This document shows positions 15,617 to 25,243 of a DNA stretch of 45,160 bases, one piece after another. The stretch covers positions 1 to 45,160 of the forward strand of contig CAMBMH010000013.1 in NCBI GenBank assembly GCA_945868575.1. The letters run 5' to 3'. The notes below the pieces were generated by a model. That model saw only the letters and a program-made list of their open reading frames with translations. It was not told the origin of the DNA and did not search any database. Numbering within the stretch: position 1 is the stretch's first letter; every line of letters starts with the position of its first letter. The DNA comes from Singulisphaera sp. GP187. GTDB lineage: Bacteria > Planctomycetota > Planctomycetia > Gemmatales > Gemmataceae. The translations under genes were made by a program, and so were the position numbers.

Positions 15617-18399
15617 GTTCGGGCATTGGCGGTTGGAGATACTGGGTTGACCGGGGTTCCCAGCACCGGTTCAATTGTGATGTCATCTACCAAAACCGAC
15701 CCCATACCCGTCAGGGCAACCACTGCACGGATACGACCAGAGGCGGGAACCTGACGATAGATTGTTACCTTGCGCCACCCTTGAGTTTGGGTGGTGCGAA
15801 ACGCAAGTGGTTCTCCGGAAGCGCTGTCGTAGAAAAGTGCGCCATCGACAGAACCGACTACCGGCCTTGGTACATGAATCCACGCACTAAGCTTCACCCA
15901 ACTTCCAGGCGCCATTTTCATATCGGGCGTGTGGATTGCCAAAAAAGCCCTTTCCAAGGCGGCAGGCGGATTCGTTTTATCTTTTGGATCCAACCTTAAT
16001 TCCAGGGACTGCTCACCGGTTTTGCGATCATTTCTGACCCTCTGAATCGTTGGAACCACATCTTCCAAAGGAATGTCACGCTGGGTCATCCAGCCTTGGG
16101 GTGATTGGCCGTTTGCCAATTCAAAATCTCCACCCTGCAACAGATTTTCGCCTGTTTTAAGCCCATTCGTCGAGGCCAACCATTTGTAGTGGGCCGGAAG
16201 GCTATAAAACCCTGAAAGACTCGGGGTTCCGACCAAATTGTCAAAATCCGTCAAAGCATGATTCCAGGTAGCCCTTTGAAGAATCCGCAACGGCCTCATT
16301 GCCCTCATTGCTTCAGCGTGGGCTTCCAAATGATTTCCCGTGTTGAAATGGCTGCGGGCGCTTTCCCAATAGGCCTTCGATTTGGCGATCAAAGCCTGAC
16401 CATCCGGCTGACCTCGACCCAAGCCTTCAAGATCCGCGTAAATCCGGGCGGTTCGATCGATGCTGATCCCTGCAAGATCTACGGCCCATTGGGCTGCCGT
16501 GGGGGCCATTTTGCGTTGAAGGTCCTGAAACCGAACAACCAGACCGGTGGGGCTTAAGTCGGATGTGAAAACCACTGCCCCGGTCAAATTGAATTCCTTG
16601 AAAACAATCTTGTATCCACCGGTCACCCGCTTCCAGGGAAGCGATCTAACCTGACAGGGACTTACCTCCCAAGCCTGGTACCCTGCGGGAATGGCCGGGA
16701 TCACCATGGTTAATTCTGCCAGGGCACCTTGCGGAACCGCGCATTGCGCGCCACGCCCCATCCAAATAGGCATAACCAATATGGATTTATCCGATCGCAA
16801 AACCGCAGCTTTAACATCCGGGTTGCTTGTTTCTATCCAATAGGGTTTTTCTGCCGCCAAAAGAACCGGCTCAAGAAGTTGAAACTCCTGATTCAAAAGT
16901 GCCATCTGAAGCAGCCTGTCCCTGCCCGCCTGCGCATCCGAAAGCGCCGCATCGGACCAGAATCCCAATCCCTTTATTCCGCTTGCCAGGGCGGTATAAG
17001 CAAGCAACCGAATCTGCTCAGGCGATGGGCCCGAAGGATCCGGCGATGTGCCAGCTTCTTGTTGACTTGGCACTACAGTCCATTCGGGCGGCTGGGCCTG
17101 GATCCAGGTCCAGGTGTAAACCCCGTCCATCGAGAGATTGCGTCTCTGCATCAGCCAATCGCGATATCCGGTCAATTCGAGCGTAGTTCCAAGCGGAAAA
17201 CGATGCGCGCCCAAAAGCACCTGGTCAATCCCCTTCGCATAGCGCCCAAACCCATCCGCAACATCCACAAACACCGGGCGATTGGGATCGGCACTTTTGT
17301 ACGATTGGGACATTCGTACTGTTTGTGGAACCTTTTCCATCGCGAGATTCGCGCCAAGGTCCCAACCTAAAACCGCATCCTGCTCGAGAAATCGCCCCAT
17401 CCTCTTGGCAAGAAGCGCAGCATTCACCGTTCCGGAGGTCAGGCTAGCCCCACTTGCAAGGGCACCGGGAGTATCTCCATTTCCGGAAACCGTCTCTGTT
17501 GTCATTTGGCCCAAACCGGGAACCACCCAAAAACCCTGGGTTACCGCGTCATCCAAAAGCCCCTGGGGCGTGGTACCATCCATCCAAAGCGTATTAAAGC
17601 CTGCATCCCTAAGGGTTTTCAGGGGAGTGCCCGTATGGCGAACCCCTCGAAGGAAGAACTTTTGGCCACCCACTTCCAGATGGTTACCACGAACCTTTAC
17701 TTCTGATATCCGACGGGTGATGGATCCGGGAGTAGCGGTGGATGGGGTACCTGGGTTTCCCGCCAAACCGCCCTGGTTTTTCGACTCGGTTAGTGGCCCC
17801 GCCTCAAGGTCATCAAACCATACCTCAACATTCCCGGGGCCAACTCCCACATTGACCAAAATTCGGTCAACATAAGCATCCACCGTCGAAAGCTCCCGCT
17901 TGGCCTCAAGCTGCAGGATTTGTTGTTGTTCCTTGAGTTTTTTGGTGGGCTGGCGAAGACTTAATTGCTGCCAACGATTTGTGAGCTGATAGGTATCTCC
18001 TGGTAAAACCGCCGTAAGGGCCCTATCCGGGTTTGCCGGATCACGCTCCTTGGGGAGTACCACCCGACACAATATTTGAAGCCCAGGGCGATTGGCTCGT
18101 ACCCAGCATCCAATGGCAAGCTCCTCGGAAACAGGCGCCTTTCCAATGTCAATGAAATAAGGCACATAAGCCGGTTTTGTCAAAGAGATCTTTAGCTCTT
18201 CGCTTCGCTGGCCACTATGAAAAATTTCCTCGGTAATACGATGGCTTTGAACAGTCACAGGGCCAGTGGCCAGGCCTGCCTGAAAAAAGGTATCCCGGGC
18301 CTCAAACCCTAGGTTAAGAGCCTGCTGGGCCATTCCTGGCGTTGAAAACAACAACCATAAAACAGTTGCTGACAAAATGTTTCGCCAGGTGCGTACCAT
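15595..18399 (-). CDS. Large secreted glycosidase-like protein
   Basis: A 934-residue exported protein with a signal peptide (hydrophobic [12 protein letters not shown], cleavage near GMAQQ). About residues 25-215 form a jelly-roll-like, carbohydrate-binding-type domain ending [11 protein letters not shown]. The middle (about 240-530) resembles a glycoside-hydrolase TIM barrel with [23 protein letters not shown] strands, but I could not assign catalytic Glu residues or a family number. The C-terminus (about 780-920) is a second jelly-roll-like module starting [12 protein letters not shown] and ending [11 protein letters not shown]. Start ATG 18399 is fixed by GGAGG at five bases. It may bind or degrade polysaccharide at the cell surface. 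It is not in an obvious operon. Confidence 0.8.
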   Translation of the reverse strand: MVRTWRNILSATVLWLLFSTPGMAQQALNLGFEARDTFFQAGLATGPVTVQSHRITEEIFHSGQRSEELKISLTKPAYVPYFIDIGKAPVSEELAIGCWVRANRPGLQILCRVVLPKERDPANPDRALTAVLPGDTYQLTNRWQQLSLRQPTKKLKEQQQILQLEAKRELSTVDAYVDRILVNVGVGPGNVEVWFDDLEAGPLTESKNQGGLAGNPGTPSTATPGSITRRISEVKVRGNHLEVGGQKFFLRGVRHTGTPLKTLRDAGFNTLWMDGTTPQGLLDDAVTQGFWVVPGLGQMTTETVSGNGDTPGALASGASLTSGTVNAALLAKRMGRFLEQDAVLGWDLGANLAMEKVPQTVRMSQSYKSADPNRPVFVDVADGFGRYAKGIDQVLLGAHRFPLGTTLELTGYRDWLMQRRNLSMDGVYTWTWIQAQPPEWTVVPSQQEAGTSPDPSGPSPEQIRLLAYTALASGIKGLGFWSDAALSDAQAGRDRLLQMALLNQEFQLLEPVLLAAEKPYWIETSNPDVKAAVLRSDKSILVMPIWMGRGAQCAVPQGALAELTMVIPAIPAGYQAWEVSPCQVRSLPWKRVTGGYKIVFKEFNLTGAVVFTSDLSPTGLVVRFQDLQRKMAPTAAQWAVDLAGISIDRTARIYADLEGLGRGQPDGQALIAKSKAYWESARSHFNTGNHLEAHAEAMRAMRPLRILQRATWNHALTDFDNLVGTPSLSGFYSLPAHYKWLASTNGLKTGENLLQGGDFELANGQSPQGWMTQRDIPLEDVVPTIQRVRNDRKTGEQSLELRLDPKDKTNPPAALERAFLAIHTPDMKMAPGSWVKLSAWIHVPRPVVGSVDGALFYDSASGEPLAFRTTQTQGWRKVTIYRQVPASGRIRAVVALTGMGSVLVDDITIEPVLGTPVNPVSPTANARTQLDNKP

Positions 18400-18667
18400 G
18401 TCCGCCTCCGCAAAGGGATCCAACTTGACGGAATAGCACGATCTTGGCAAAGGGGGCAAGCTCAATTTGGCTTCGCTTGAAACGGCCAACATAAACCACC
18501 AACAAAGAAAACCATCCACCAGCCAAAAAAGCCAGGAAATAGGCCACTAACCATTAATGAGACGGCGGTTGGAGCATAGGCCCTGCATTAAGCAACCAAC
18601 CAGGACCCAAACTTGGACCTCTAATAAAGACGCATACAAAGGAAATAAAACCAAATATACCTAAAAG

Positions 18668-20173
18668 CTATACTAAAATATCTTTAATGATTCGTGGCTT
18701 TGTTCCTGCGGTAAGCTGCTCGGCCCGACCATTCTGATACCAAATGAGTTTCGAGTGGTCCAAACCAAACTGGTTCAAAATCGTGGCCTGAAAATCATTG
18801 GGATTTACGACATTTACCGCAGCCCTATGGCCCACCTCATCCGTTGCTCCATAAGTCATACCGGGCTTAATTCCACCCCCGGCAAGCCAGATCGAAAACC
18901 CTTGTCCATTATGATCCCGACCTGTGGTTGCACTTAACTCACCTTCGCAAACCGGCAGTCGGCCAATTTCGCCACCCCAATGGACAATGGTTGTATCAAG
19001 CAATCCTCGCTGTTTCAGGTCCATAACCAACGCTGCGGATGGCTGGTCGGTCTGGGAACAAATATCAGAAAGAGTTCCCTTCAGGTTGTCATGATTATCC
19101 CAAGGCTGCCCACCCAGGAAGAGCTGGACAAATCGCACACCCCGTTCAACAAGCCTTCTGGCAATAAGGCATCGTTCGCCGTACGACCGGGTTTTAGCCT
19201 GGTCCAGACCATAAAGTTTCCGGATATACTCCGACTCCTGGGTAAGGTCAAAAGCCTCCCTGGCCGCGTCTTGCATATATGCCGCCAACTCAAAACTGGC
19301 GATACGGGCCTCTAATTCCGGGTCAGGCCGAGAGGCCTTGCCTTGATTGGATCGCATATGGATCTGATTTATCTTTGCCAAAAATGCGAGGTCCCTCGCC
19401 TGGGGTGCACCTCTGATTTCCTTGGGCGGGTCGAGATCCAGAATTCGGGGTTCGGTTGGCCTAAGCACCGTTCCCTGATAAATGGGGGGCATAAATCCCG
19501 AAGACCAGTTGCTTGCCCCATCCACAGGGTGGCCTGCCGGATCCCCAAGGACCATATACGCCGGAAGTCTGTGGGATGGATTTCCCAAGCCATATACCAG
19601 CCAGCTTCCCATGGTTGGCCGACCGGTTACCCCGGCAATTCCACCATGAAAATACCGGATGGATACTTCATGGCCGTTATGACCTGTATGCATGGAACGA
19701 ATTACGCAAATATCATCCACAATCCGGGAGGCCCAGGGAAGGAGCTCGGAAACCTCCGTGCCACATTTACCATGCTTCGCGAATTTGAACGGGCTTCCAA
19801 AAAGCGTTTTACTCGCACGCTTGATAAAACTATAACCTACATCCCCTTTGTATTCCTTTCCATGCATCCTCGAGAGTTCCGGTTTGGGATCGAGTAGGTC
19901 CACATGGCTTGGGCCACCGTGCATAAAAAGCGAGATCATCGCTTTGGCACGGGGCGCGAAATGGGGATTTTTGGCCAATAAATTGGCCGGAAGATTTTCA
20001 CCGGGCTTGGTTGTGTTTCCATTGGCAGTCTCACCAATCAGACTGGCAAGCGCAAGTCCGCCAATTCCCGTTGCCTGGCCAAGGAATTGCCTTCTGAGGA
20101 TGCCGGACTCGAGTGCCCCGGGAAACCTATTCTGTTGACAGGACTGATTATTAGGGTACATGGATAAACTCAT
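18668..20173 (-). CDS. DUF1501 Tat-exported protein
   Basis: A 501-residue DUF1501 protein, related in fold to sulfatases and alkaline phosphatases and strongly expanded in planctomycetes. The N-terminus carries a twin-arginine signal, LRRQFLGQATGIGG (about 26-39), followed by a hydrophobic stretch. The domain opens with FMHGGPSHVDLLDPKP and ends with the HWGGEIGRLP and DHNGQGFSIWLAGGGIKPG segments (trimmed here to their core). The exact reaction is unknown. It follows the DUF1549/DUF1553 gene with a short overlap (23 bases from ATG 20173, 11 from ATG 20161; neither has a clear ribosome site), the classic planctomycete pairing, so the two products probably act together outside the cytoplasm. 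Confidence 0.93.
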   Translation of the reverse strand: MSLSMYPNNQSCQQNRFPGALESGILRRQFLGQATGIGGLALASLIGETANGNTTKPGENLPANLLAKNPHFAPRAKAMISLFMHGGPSHVDLLDPKPELSRMHGKEYKGDVGYSFIKRASKTLFGSPFKFAKHGKCGTEVSELLPWASRIVDDICVIRSMHTGHNGHEVSIRYFHGGIAGVTGRPTMGSWLVYGLGNPSHRLPAYMVLGDPAGHPVDGASNWSSGFMPPIYQGTVLRPTEPRILDLDPPKEIRGAPQARDLAFLAKINQIHMRSNQGKASRPDPELEARIASFELAAYMQDAAREAFDLTQESEYIRKLYGLDQAKTRSYGERCLIARRLVERGVRFVQLFLGGQPWDNHDNLKGTLSDICSQTDQPSAALVMDLKQRGLLDTTIVHWGGEIGRLPVCEGELSATTGRDHNGQGFSIWLAGGGIKPGMTYGATDEVGHRAAVNVVNPNDFQATILNQFGLDHSKLIWYQNGRAEQLTAGTKPRIIKDILV

Positions 20174-22790
20174 TGGAAATCAATAATTGATGGGCAAGGT
20201 GGGCAATAGCCACCTTTTCCGGTAATTTTGGTTTGATTGGCACCGCAGGACCGGTGGATGGTGAGCCAGGCAATAACTTTTTGGGAGATTCGGCAACCTT
20301 CGCTGGACTCCCCGAAACAGGATCCTCGATAACAGGCCCAGGCGCGGATTGCGAACGCACCAGCTCCATGGATAGTGCCTTTTCCTCGGTACTTGGGTCC
20401 CTGAGAAGCACTCTTTGCCAAACCAGGTTCACGGTTCGTTCCAGAATCATTACTGAATCTATATTATCAGAATTTTCCTTTTCCAATTCGGAAATAATCC
20501 TGGTCGCCATGTGATTGGCCTGGGTATGGACAAAATTGCCATTTAATAGCATCAATGCCTGGGGGGCGTTGGTTGCCACAACCCTCTTTTCGCACAAGAC
20601 CATGTTGACAGGCTGATCAAAAGCACCCAAAAGCGCGACCGGTTTTGAGCGTTTCTGTTGCAGGTAGATTGACCGCCTTGGTTTGTCGTCGGGCACCAAA
20701 ACCTGGCCGGAAATATCCTCCACGACCGGTATGGGTGGGCCAAAAGCAGCCTTGTCCAATCGTCCAATAGCAGCAAGCATCCGGTCACGCAGTGCTTCGG
20801 CTTCCAAACGCCGGGTTGGATAACGGTGAAGTAGGACATCTCCGCCATCGAGTTTGTCCCCAAGTTCCGAATGAAGGCTGGATTGCTGCCATGTTTTGGA
20901 ATTAAGAATCAACCGATGGAATGATTTCAGACTCCATTTCTTTGCGGGCAACTCCAAGGCCAGCCAATTCAAAAGCTCAGGATGACTAGGCGTTTGCCCC
21001 AAACGGCCAAACTCCGCAGGAGTATCCACCAATCCCCCACCAAAATGATGCATCCATATCCGGTTGGCCATTACCCGACCAAATAGCGGATGGACTCCGG
21101 AGGTCAAATGGCGCGCGTAGACAAGCCTCCTTCCCGAGGAAGTTCCAGATGGCACCCTGGGCGCGATGGAAACCGGTTTGAGATCCGGGGAAAGCACAGC
21201 TAAATCACCAGGTAACACTTCGTTTTTGGGCTGACGGGGATCGCCTCTATAAAAGAGTTTTGTTGCCGGTATCACGCCAGTTTCGTCCATAACCATGACA
21301 AAACCTTCCGGAGGCTTATCGGTACCGTTTGCCTGGGCTTTCTCCCTAAGACCCTTGACTTCATCCGCCCCCTGCTGGTTGTATTGGTAAAGCACGCCAC
21401 CTGAAATCACCAAGTTCGGGTGCTTGGTAACCAGCTCATTTTGCTCGGCAGTCCGCTTTTCTCCCGAAGCGGCAAATGCCTCCCGTAGTTTGGCACGAAG
21501 GGGTTCCCCATATTTTTGAAGCTCTTTTTCAAGGGCCTCCCGAACGAGGACCGATTCGCGCTCGGCCGCTTTTTGCATATCCTTTGCGATCCGCGCATCA
21601 ACCTCGCCTGCCTTGGCGCGATCCTTGTCCGTGTATAGCGAAATAAGCCGCTGCCCAGGCACCCTCCATTGTCCAGGATTCACCGCGGGCTCAAGAATTG
21701 CCCTTATGCGAAAATAATCTTCCTGGGATATGGGGTCATATCGATGATCATGGCATTGGGCGCATCCGACTGAAACCCCTAAAAGAGATGCGGAAAAAAC
21801 CTTGATTGTATCCGTCATCACCTGCTCGGCCCCATCAGCAGAATTCGCACCAGGCACCATGCGCAAAAAACCTGTCGCAGCAAGGGTCTCCGCTTGATCG
21901 GGAGTCAGATTGGTCCAGGGCTTGGGAACCATTTCATCCCCGGCCAACTGTTCCTGAATGAATTGGTCAAGAGGCAAATCCCTGTTGAACGCGCGGATCA
22001 CCCAATCCCGGTACCGCCACGCATGATCCCGTGGAGAATCCGCCGAACCATCTCCTTCGGAATCAGCATACCCAACAACATCCAGCCAGTGCCTGGCCCA
22101 TCTTTCTCCATAAGCGGACGATCCAAGCAACCGATCAACCGTCTTAAGCCACCGATCGGGGCTTTTGTCCCTTTCAAAGGTCTGAATTTCCTCAAAGTCT
22201 GGAGCAATTCCCGTCAAAACCAGGGAAGCCCGGACAAAAAGCTCTCGCGGACTCGCGGGTGGATTGAATCCCAATCCTTTTTCCATGAGTTTTTTACCGA
22301 TGAACGCGTCTATTGGATTTTGATTTGGCCCAGACGGAACCTCTGGTTTTTTAAGCGGGACAAAAGCCCACCAGGATCTATCCTCCTCGGTAATTCCCAA
22401 TCCCGGAGGCAATAGTTCCGGTTCCGTTTTTTTGGTGTGAGCACCTTCCCGGATCCAGCGCTCCACCAAAGCGATTTGGTCGGAGGGAACTTTTTTCTCA
22501 CCCGGAGGCATGTCGCCTTGGCTCATTCGCTCCCAAAGTAAACTTGCAGAAGGATTGCCTTCGACCAGAGATGTTCCGGAATCACCACCTTTAACGGCAA
22601 ATCGCTTGAGACGAAGGTCCAATCCACCTTTGGGTTTATCCGTTCCGCCATGGCAATCGAGGCAATACGCCTTGAGAATCGGCCTGATTTCTGTTTCAAA
22701 ATGGATTTTTGGGACATTTTTTGAATTAGATGGAACAGCACTTTGGTTTCCAACAAAGGAAATCAGGGCCAAAATCAAACCACTGGACAT
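20151..22790 (-). CDS. PSCyt1/DUF1549/DUF1553 cytochrome-like protein
   Basis: An 879-residue planctomycete-type protein. An N-terminal hydrophobic segment (1-20) serves as signal. A cytochrome-c-like PSCyt1 domain follows with CLDCHGG (43-49), a CXXCH heme site, and GDMPPGEKK, where the Met could be the distal ligand. DUF1549 follows, with RWARHWLDVVGYADSEG and a second CAQCHDHRYDP site. DUF1553 is at the C-terminus with NRIWMHHFGGGLVDTPAEF and the ending LLISNEFIHVP. The family is thought to act in the periplasm, perhaps in redox or carbohydrate breakdown, but no reaction is proven. It overlaps the DUF1501 gene and is the upstream partner of that pair. There is no clear Shine-Dalgarno site. 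Confidence 0.94.
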   Translation of the reverse strand: MSSGLILALISFVGNQSAVPSNSKNVPKIHFETEIRPILKAYCLDCHGGTDKPKGGLDLRLKRFAVKGGDSGTSLVEGNPSASLLWERMSQGDMPPGEKKVPSDQIALVERWIREGAHTKKTEPELLPPGLGITEEDRSWWAFVPLKKPEVPSGPNQNPIDAFIGKKLMEKGLGFNPPASPRELFVRASLVLTGIAPDFEEIQTFERDKSPDRWLKTVDRLLGSSAYGERWARHWLDVVGYADSEGDGSADSPRDHAWRYRDWVIRAFNRDLPLDQFIQEQLAGDEMVPKPWTNLTPDQAETLAATGFLRMVPGANSADGAEQVMTDTIKVFSASLLGVSVGCAQCHDHRYDPISQEDYFRIRAILEPAVNPGQWRVPGQRLISLYTDKDRAKAGEVDARIAKDMQKAAERESVLVREALEKELQKYGEPLRAKLREAFAASGEKRTAEQNELVTKHPNLVISGGVLYQYNQQGADEVKGLREKAQANGTDKPPEGFVMVMDETGVIPATKLFYRGDPRQPKNEVLPGDLAVLSPDLKPVSIAPRVPSGTSSGRRLVYARHLTSGVHPLFGRVMANRIWMHHFGGGLVDTPAEFGRLGQTPSHPELLNWLALELPAKKWSLKSFHRLILNSKTWQQSSLHSELGDKLDGGDVLLHRYPTRRLEAEALRDRMLAAIGRLDKAAFGPPIPVVEDISGQVLVPDDKPRRSIYLQQKRSKPVALLGAFDQPVNMVLCEKRVVATNAPQALMLLNGNFVHTQANHMATRIISELEKENSDNIDSVMILERTVNLVWQRVLLRDPSTEEKALSMELVRSQSAPGPVIEDPVSGSPAKVAESPKKLLPGSPSTGPAVPIKPKLPEKVAIAHLAHQLLISNEFIHVP

Positions 22791-22943
22791 AGGAGAGGCC
22801 CATCCAAAGGGGAAAGGATGGAAAAGGAATCAGGAAGGCACAGCCAATTCTGGCCAATTGGCGCCTGAAAGTCAACCAAAGAGGAAGCCGCGTTGGGGAC
22901 AAGGGGCTTCATCACAAGCAAAACTAGCCAAATACCCCGTGAA

Positions 22944-23747
22944 CTACCGGGAATCGGAGGATGCTGAGACTGCTGACCCAATCAGCCAATCTATTTTTTC
23001 ACCAGCGTGGGACACAAGATACAGCGATTTTTCATTGGATTCTGGAAGAAAATCCACCCTGGTTCGCGAACCCTCTTGGCCACCAGGCAACGGAAAGAGA
23101 CTCTCCAATCGGAATTGCTTCGAACTTAAGACCAACACTTTGGCAATTGCAGGCCTCCCTCCATTGCTGTCGGGATTCGCAAAAACCAGTTGGGGGACCT
23201 GGCGGCCATCCCAAACCACAATCCCATGGGAAACCAGATGCTGGTAATTGACATCCTGAGGCAATTCGGTCCGGATTCCCATTGAGGAAAACCAGTTAGC
23301 AACCCGATCGCGATCCGGGGGGGAGACTTCCCAGGCAAAACAATCATCCCAAAAAAGGTTCCAGGAATCATCTGTTACTGGAATGGGTCGGGTGAGCGCA
23401 TAAAAAGCCCCACCACTAACCAGAAGCATTAGCGATGCCGCCAGGATTCCAACCCTCAACCTGCTTTTGGAAAGTGAGGGGCGAGACGGAATTACACCTC
23501 CTGGATTTTCGATTATCGGCTTGAACTCAAGTCGTTTACGGATCCTGTCGCCCATGCCAGAAGGGATATTTACCCTTGCGATTTCACGAGAGAGAAAACC
23601 ATCCACGGAGAGCTCGGAAGCAACCCAGGCCCCGCAAGACTGGCAGGTTGCCTCATGGGTGCGCATGGAGATGAGGGATTCACCCAACTCGCGGTGGTTT
23701 TCCCCCCGTCCAAGCCTCCACAGATATTTGAAAAGCTCACAATCCAT
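22944..23747 (-). CDS. Zinc-finger anti-sigma factor
   Basis: A 267-residue membrane protein. The N-terminal cytoplasmic part carries the ZAS-type motif His31-x3-Cys35-x2-Cys38 that binds zinc in many anti-sigma factors. One membrane helix lies at about 98-118, and a C-terminal domain of about 150 residues is exposed outside. It sits 45 bases downstream of an ECF sigma gene, so it should hold that sigma factor at the membrane until a signal arrives. The extracytoplasmic domain (with VVWDGRQVPQLVF and a loop of charged residues) resembles anti-sigma sensor domains seen in planctomycetes, but I cannot name its signal. Confidence 0.88.
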   Translation of the reverse strand: MDCELFKYLWRLGRGENHRELGESLISMRTHEATCQSCGAWVASELSVDGFLSREIARVNIPSGMGDRIRKRLEFKPIIENPGGVIPSRPSLSKSRLRVGILAASLMLLVSGGAFYALTRPIPVTDDSWNLFWDDCFAWEVSPPDRDRVANWFSSMGIRTELPQDVNYQHLVSHGIVVWDGRQVPQLVFANPDSNGGRPAIAKVLVLSSKQFRLESLFPLPGGQEGSRTRVDFLPESNEKSLYLVSHAGEKIDWLIGSAVSASSDSR

Positions 23748-23792
23748 TTCAATTCCTTTTAAAGGCTCTTGATCCGCCTGTATTTGTTGGAC

Positions 23793-24287
23793 TTAATCCG
23801 AGCCATTGATACCCAGTTGCGTTCGTAACCAGGATCTGCCCCGCGCTATCCGCGACATAACTGTTCCCATCGGAATATCCAATTGTTTCGCAATTTCCCG
23901 ATACCCCATTTCCGCCAGATAATGGAGGACCAGTGGCTCACGGAAGGCCCAGGGCATTTTGTCCAAATGATTTTGGATATCCGAAAAATCCGGTTGATCT
24001 CTCTGTATTGGGCTCAATTGGGCCAACTCATCGACCCATGTGGGATCCCAATCCCGTTTTCGTTTGTCCTTTCGGAGTTTTAGCAGCCAGCTATTTCGAA
24101 TAACACGAACTAACCAGGCCCTGATTTCGTCAGGTCCATTAGAGAGCCGGTCCTCATTTTCCTTGGCCTTGAGGAATGCTTCCTGAACCAGATCTTCGGC
24201 ATCCGCAGCATTGGAACAAAATCGATAAGCCAAGCGGAATAGGAAATCCGCATGGAGATCGATCCATTCTTCTACCAGCTGTGCCAT
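23793..24287 (-). CDS. ECF RNA polymerase sigma factor
   Basis: A 164-residue extracytoplasmic-function sigma factor. Region 2 contains AYRFCSNAADAEDLVQEAFL and the -10 contact helix, with AWLVRVIRNSWLLKLRK closing it. Region 4 holds LHYLAEMGYREIAKQLDIPMGTVMSRIARGR (split around YREIA and GTVMSR), the -35 recognition helix-turn-helix. ATG 24287 is preceded by AGGA with a six-base spacer and gives the normal N-terminus; six codons upstream is another ATG (24305) with poorer context. It is followed by its anti-sigma gene. The divergent small lipoprotein genes may be targets, but that is inference. Confidence 0.94.
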   Translation of the reverse strand: MAQLVEEWIDLHADFLFRLAYRFCSNAADAEDLVQEAFLKAKENEDRLSNGPDEIRAWLVRVIRNSWLLKLRKDKRKRDWDPTWVDELAQLSPIQRDQPDFSDIQNHLDKMPWAFREPLVLHYLAEMGYREIAKQLDIPMGTVMSRIARGRSWLRTQLGINGSD

Positions 24288-24373
24288 TGAATTCCTTTCA
24301 ACCAATCAGGATTCATGCCCCATTCAATACTTCAGGACACGAATTATTCCCAAAACTTTAATTTCTTTGAAAA

Positions 24374-24403
24374 ATTCCGGAAGCATTTCCAGTTTCCCGG
24401 AAT
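24374..24403. repeat. Inverted repeat between ECF sigma and lipoprotein genes
   Basis: ATTCCGG (24374-24380) and CCGGAAT (24397-24403) form a 7-base inverted repeat with a 16-base spacer in the 220-base region shared by the divergent sigma and lipoprotein genes. A -10-like TATTAT follows at 24420-24425. It may be an operator or overlap an ECF promoter. The exact role is unknown. Confidence 0.35.
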
Positions 24404-24507
24404 AATTTCCGTCAAACTGTATTATATCTGCGTAACGGTGCACGAATCGGGGGCCCAATCCCCACGGCACTGGTAATTTCTTTGACCTGTTTCAGGAATC
24501 AACACCC

Positions 24508-24717
24508 ATGAAGAAGTTCTTCGCAGCAGCTTTCGTTTTTGGTCTCTTCGCTACCGTCGGTTGCGGCCCCGAAGCCAAGAAGGAAACCAAGAAGCCCGAA
24601 GCCAAGACCCCCGCTGGCAAGCCCGAAGAGAAGAAGACCGAAGCTCCCAAGGCTGAAGACAAGAAGACCGAAGCCCCCAAGGCCGAAGAAAAGAAGCCAG
24701 AAGCACCCAAGAAGTAG
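24508..24717 (+). CDS. Small lipoprotein with Lys/Glu/Pro-rich repeat tail
   Basis: A 69-residue protein with a lipoprotein signal ending ATVGC (Cys19). The rest is almost entirely K, E, A, P and T, with the near-repeat EKKTEAPKAEDKKTEAPKAE, so it is probably an extended, highly charged chain tethered to a membrane. No domain is recognised. It is the first of three such genes in a row and shares AKTPAGK with the second. AGGA lies ten bases before the ATG. A strong hairpin terminator follows at 24766. Codon use in the repeat is regular (AAG for Lys, GAA or GAG for Glu), consistent with high expression. Confidence 0.8.
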   Translation: MKKFFAAAFVFGLFATVGCGPEAKKETKKPEAKTPAGKPEEKKTEAPKAEDKKTEAPKAEEKKPEAPKK

Positions 24718-24765
24718 TTTGTTTGGAAGGAATAAGGCACACGCCATTTCCGCCCGACTCCTCAA

Positions 24766-24803
24766 AAAAAACCCGGGAATGGTGGCAAACCTCCCGGGTT
24801 TTT
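24766..24803 (+). terminator. Intrinsic terminator after first small lipoprotein
   Basis: A run of A and ACCCGGG (24766-24777) pairs with CCCGGGT and a T run (24793-24803) across a 15-base loop. The GC-rich stem followed by five T residues is a standard Rho-independent terminator. The A run before it makes it potentially active on the other strand too. Confidence 0.85.
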
Positions 24804-24854
24804 CTATTGTTATCGATACACCATTTGGTGCTACACCCAGTTAGGAGTACTTTA

Positions 24855-24986
24855 ATGAACCGTGGTATTTTCGCGACCTTTGCTTGTCTCATGGCTCTCA
24901 CCCTTGTTGGATGCGGTGGCGAAACCCCCAAGAAGGAAACCAAGCCCGCTGCCGATGCAAAGACTCCCGCTGGCGATAAGAAGTAA
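24855..24986 (+). CDS. 43-residue lipoprotein
   Basis: A very small lipoprotein: signal MNRGIFATFACLMALTLVGC (lipidated Cys20) followed by only 23 mature residues, GGETPKKETKPAADAKTPAG and DKK. It looks like a shortened relative of the gene at 24508, sharing the KKETK and AKTPAG words. ATG 24855 has AGGAG at 24843-24847 with a seven-base spacer. It lies between two terminators and so should have its own promoter or depend on read-through. Function unknown; a charged surface peptide is all that can be said. Confidence 0.78.
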   Translation: MNRGIFATFACLMALTLVGCGGETPKKETKPAADAKTPAGDKK

Positions 24987-25004
24987 TTCCCGCAGGTCTT
25001 CGAC

Positions 25005-25034
25005 ATGCCGGTGGGAAACCTCCGGCATTTTTTT
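25005..25034 (+). terminator. Intrinsic terminator after second small lipoprotein
   Basis: ATGCCGG (25005-25011) pairs with CCGGCAT (25022-25028), with inner GG/CC pairs, followed by a run of seven T (25028-25034). The next gene starts only four bases after the T run, so the hairpin may also act as a leader structure for that gene. Confidence 0.8.
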
Positions 25035-25038
25035 CGCT

Positions 25039-25212
25039 ATGAAACGCACATATTTATTTATTCTGATCCTTGGATTTTCTGTCGGATGTACCGGCAGCAA
25101 TTCCAGCCCTGGTTTCCACAAAACCAAGGAACGCCCCTCTGCGGCAATCGAGCCAACTGAAAAAGGTAACCCAACCCCTGCCGCAGATTCGGCTGATAAA
25201 AAACGGCCGTAA
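25039..25212 (+). CDS. 57-residue lipoprotein
   Basis: Third small lipoprotein: signal with hydrophobic YLFILILGF and lipobox SVGC (Cys17), then a 40-residue mature chain rich in S, P, K and E without a recognised domain. It shares only composition and the PAAD word with its neighbours. The ATG sits four bases after the T run of the preceding terminator and has no Shine-Dalgarno site, so it may be translated from a very short leader or only from read-through transcripts. Coding status is likely because of the intact signal peptide, but is less sure than for the two genes before it. Confidence 0.65.
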   Translation: MKRTYLFILILGFSVGCTGSNSSPGFHKTKERPSAAIEPTEKGNPTPAADSADKKRP

Positions 25213-25243
25213 TTGCACTTAAAACCGATCATATCTTTTCAAG

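Noticed and set aside
16729..17370. 213-residue plus-strand frame inside the large secreted-protein gene
   Set aside because: Arg/Pro-rich shadow of the coding strand with no motif or ribosome site.
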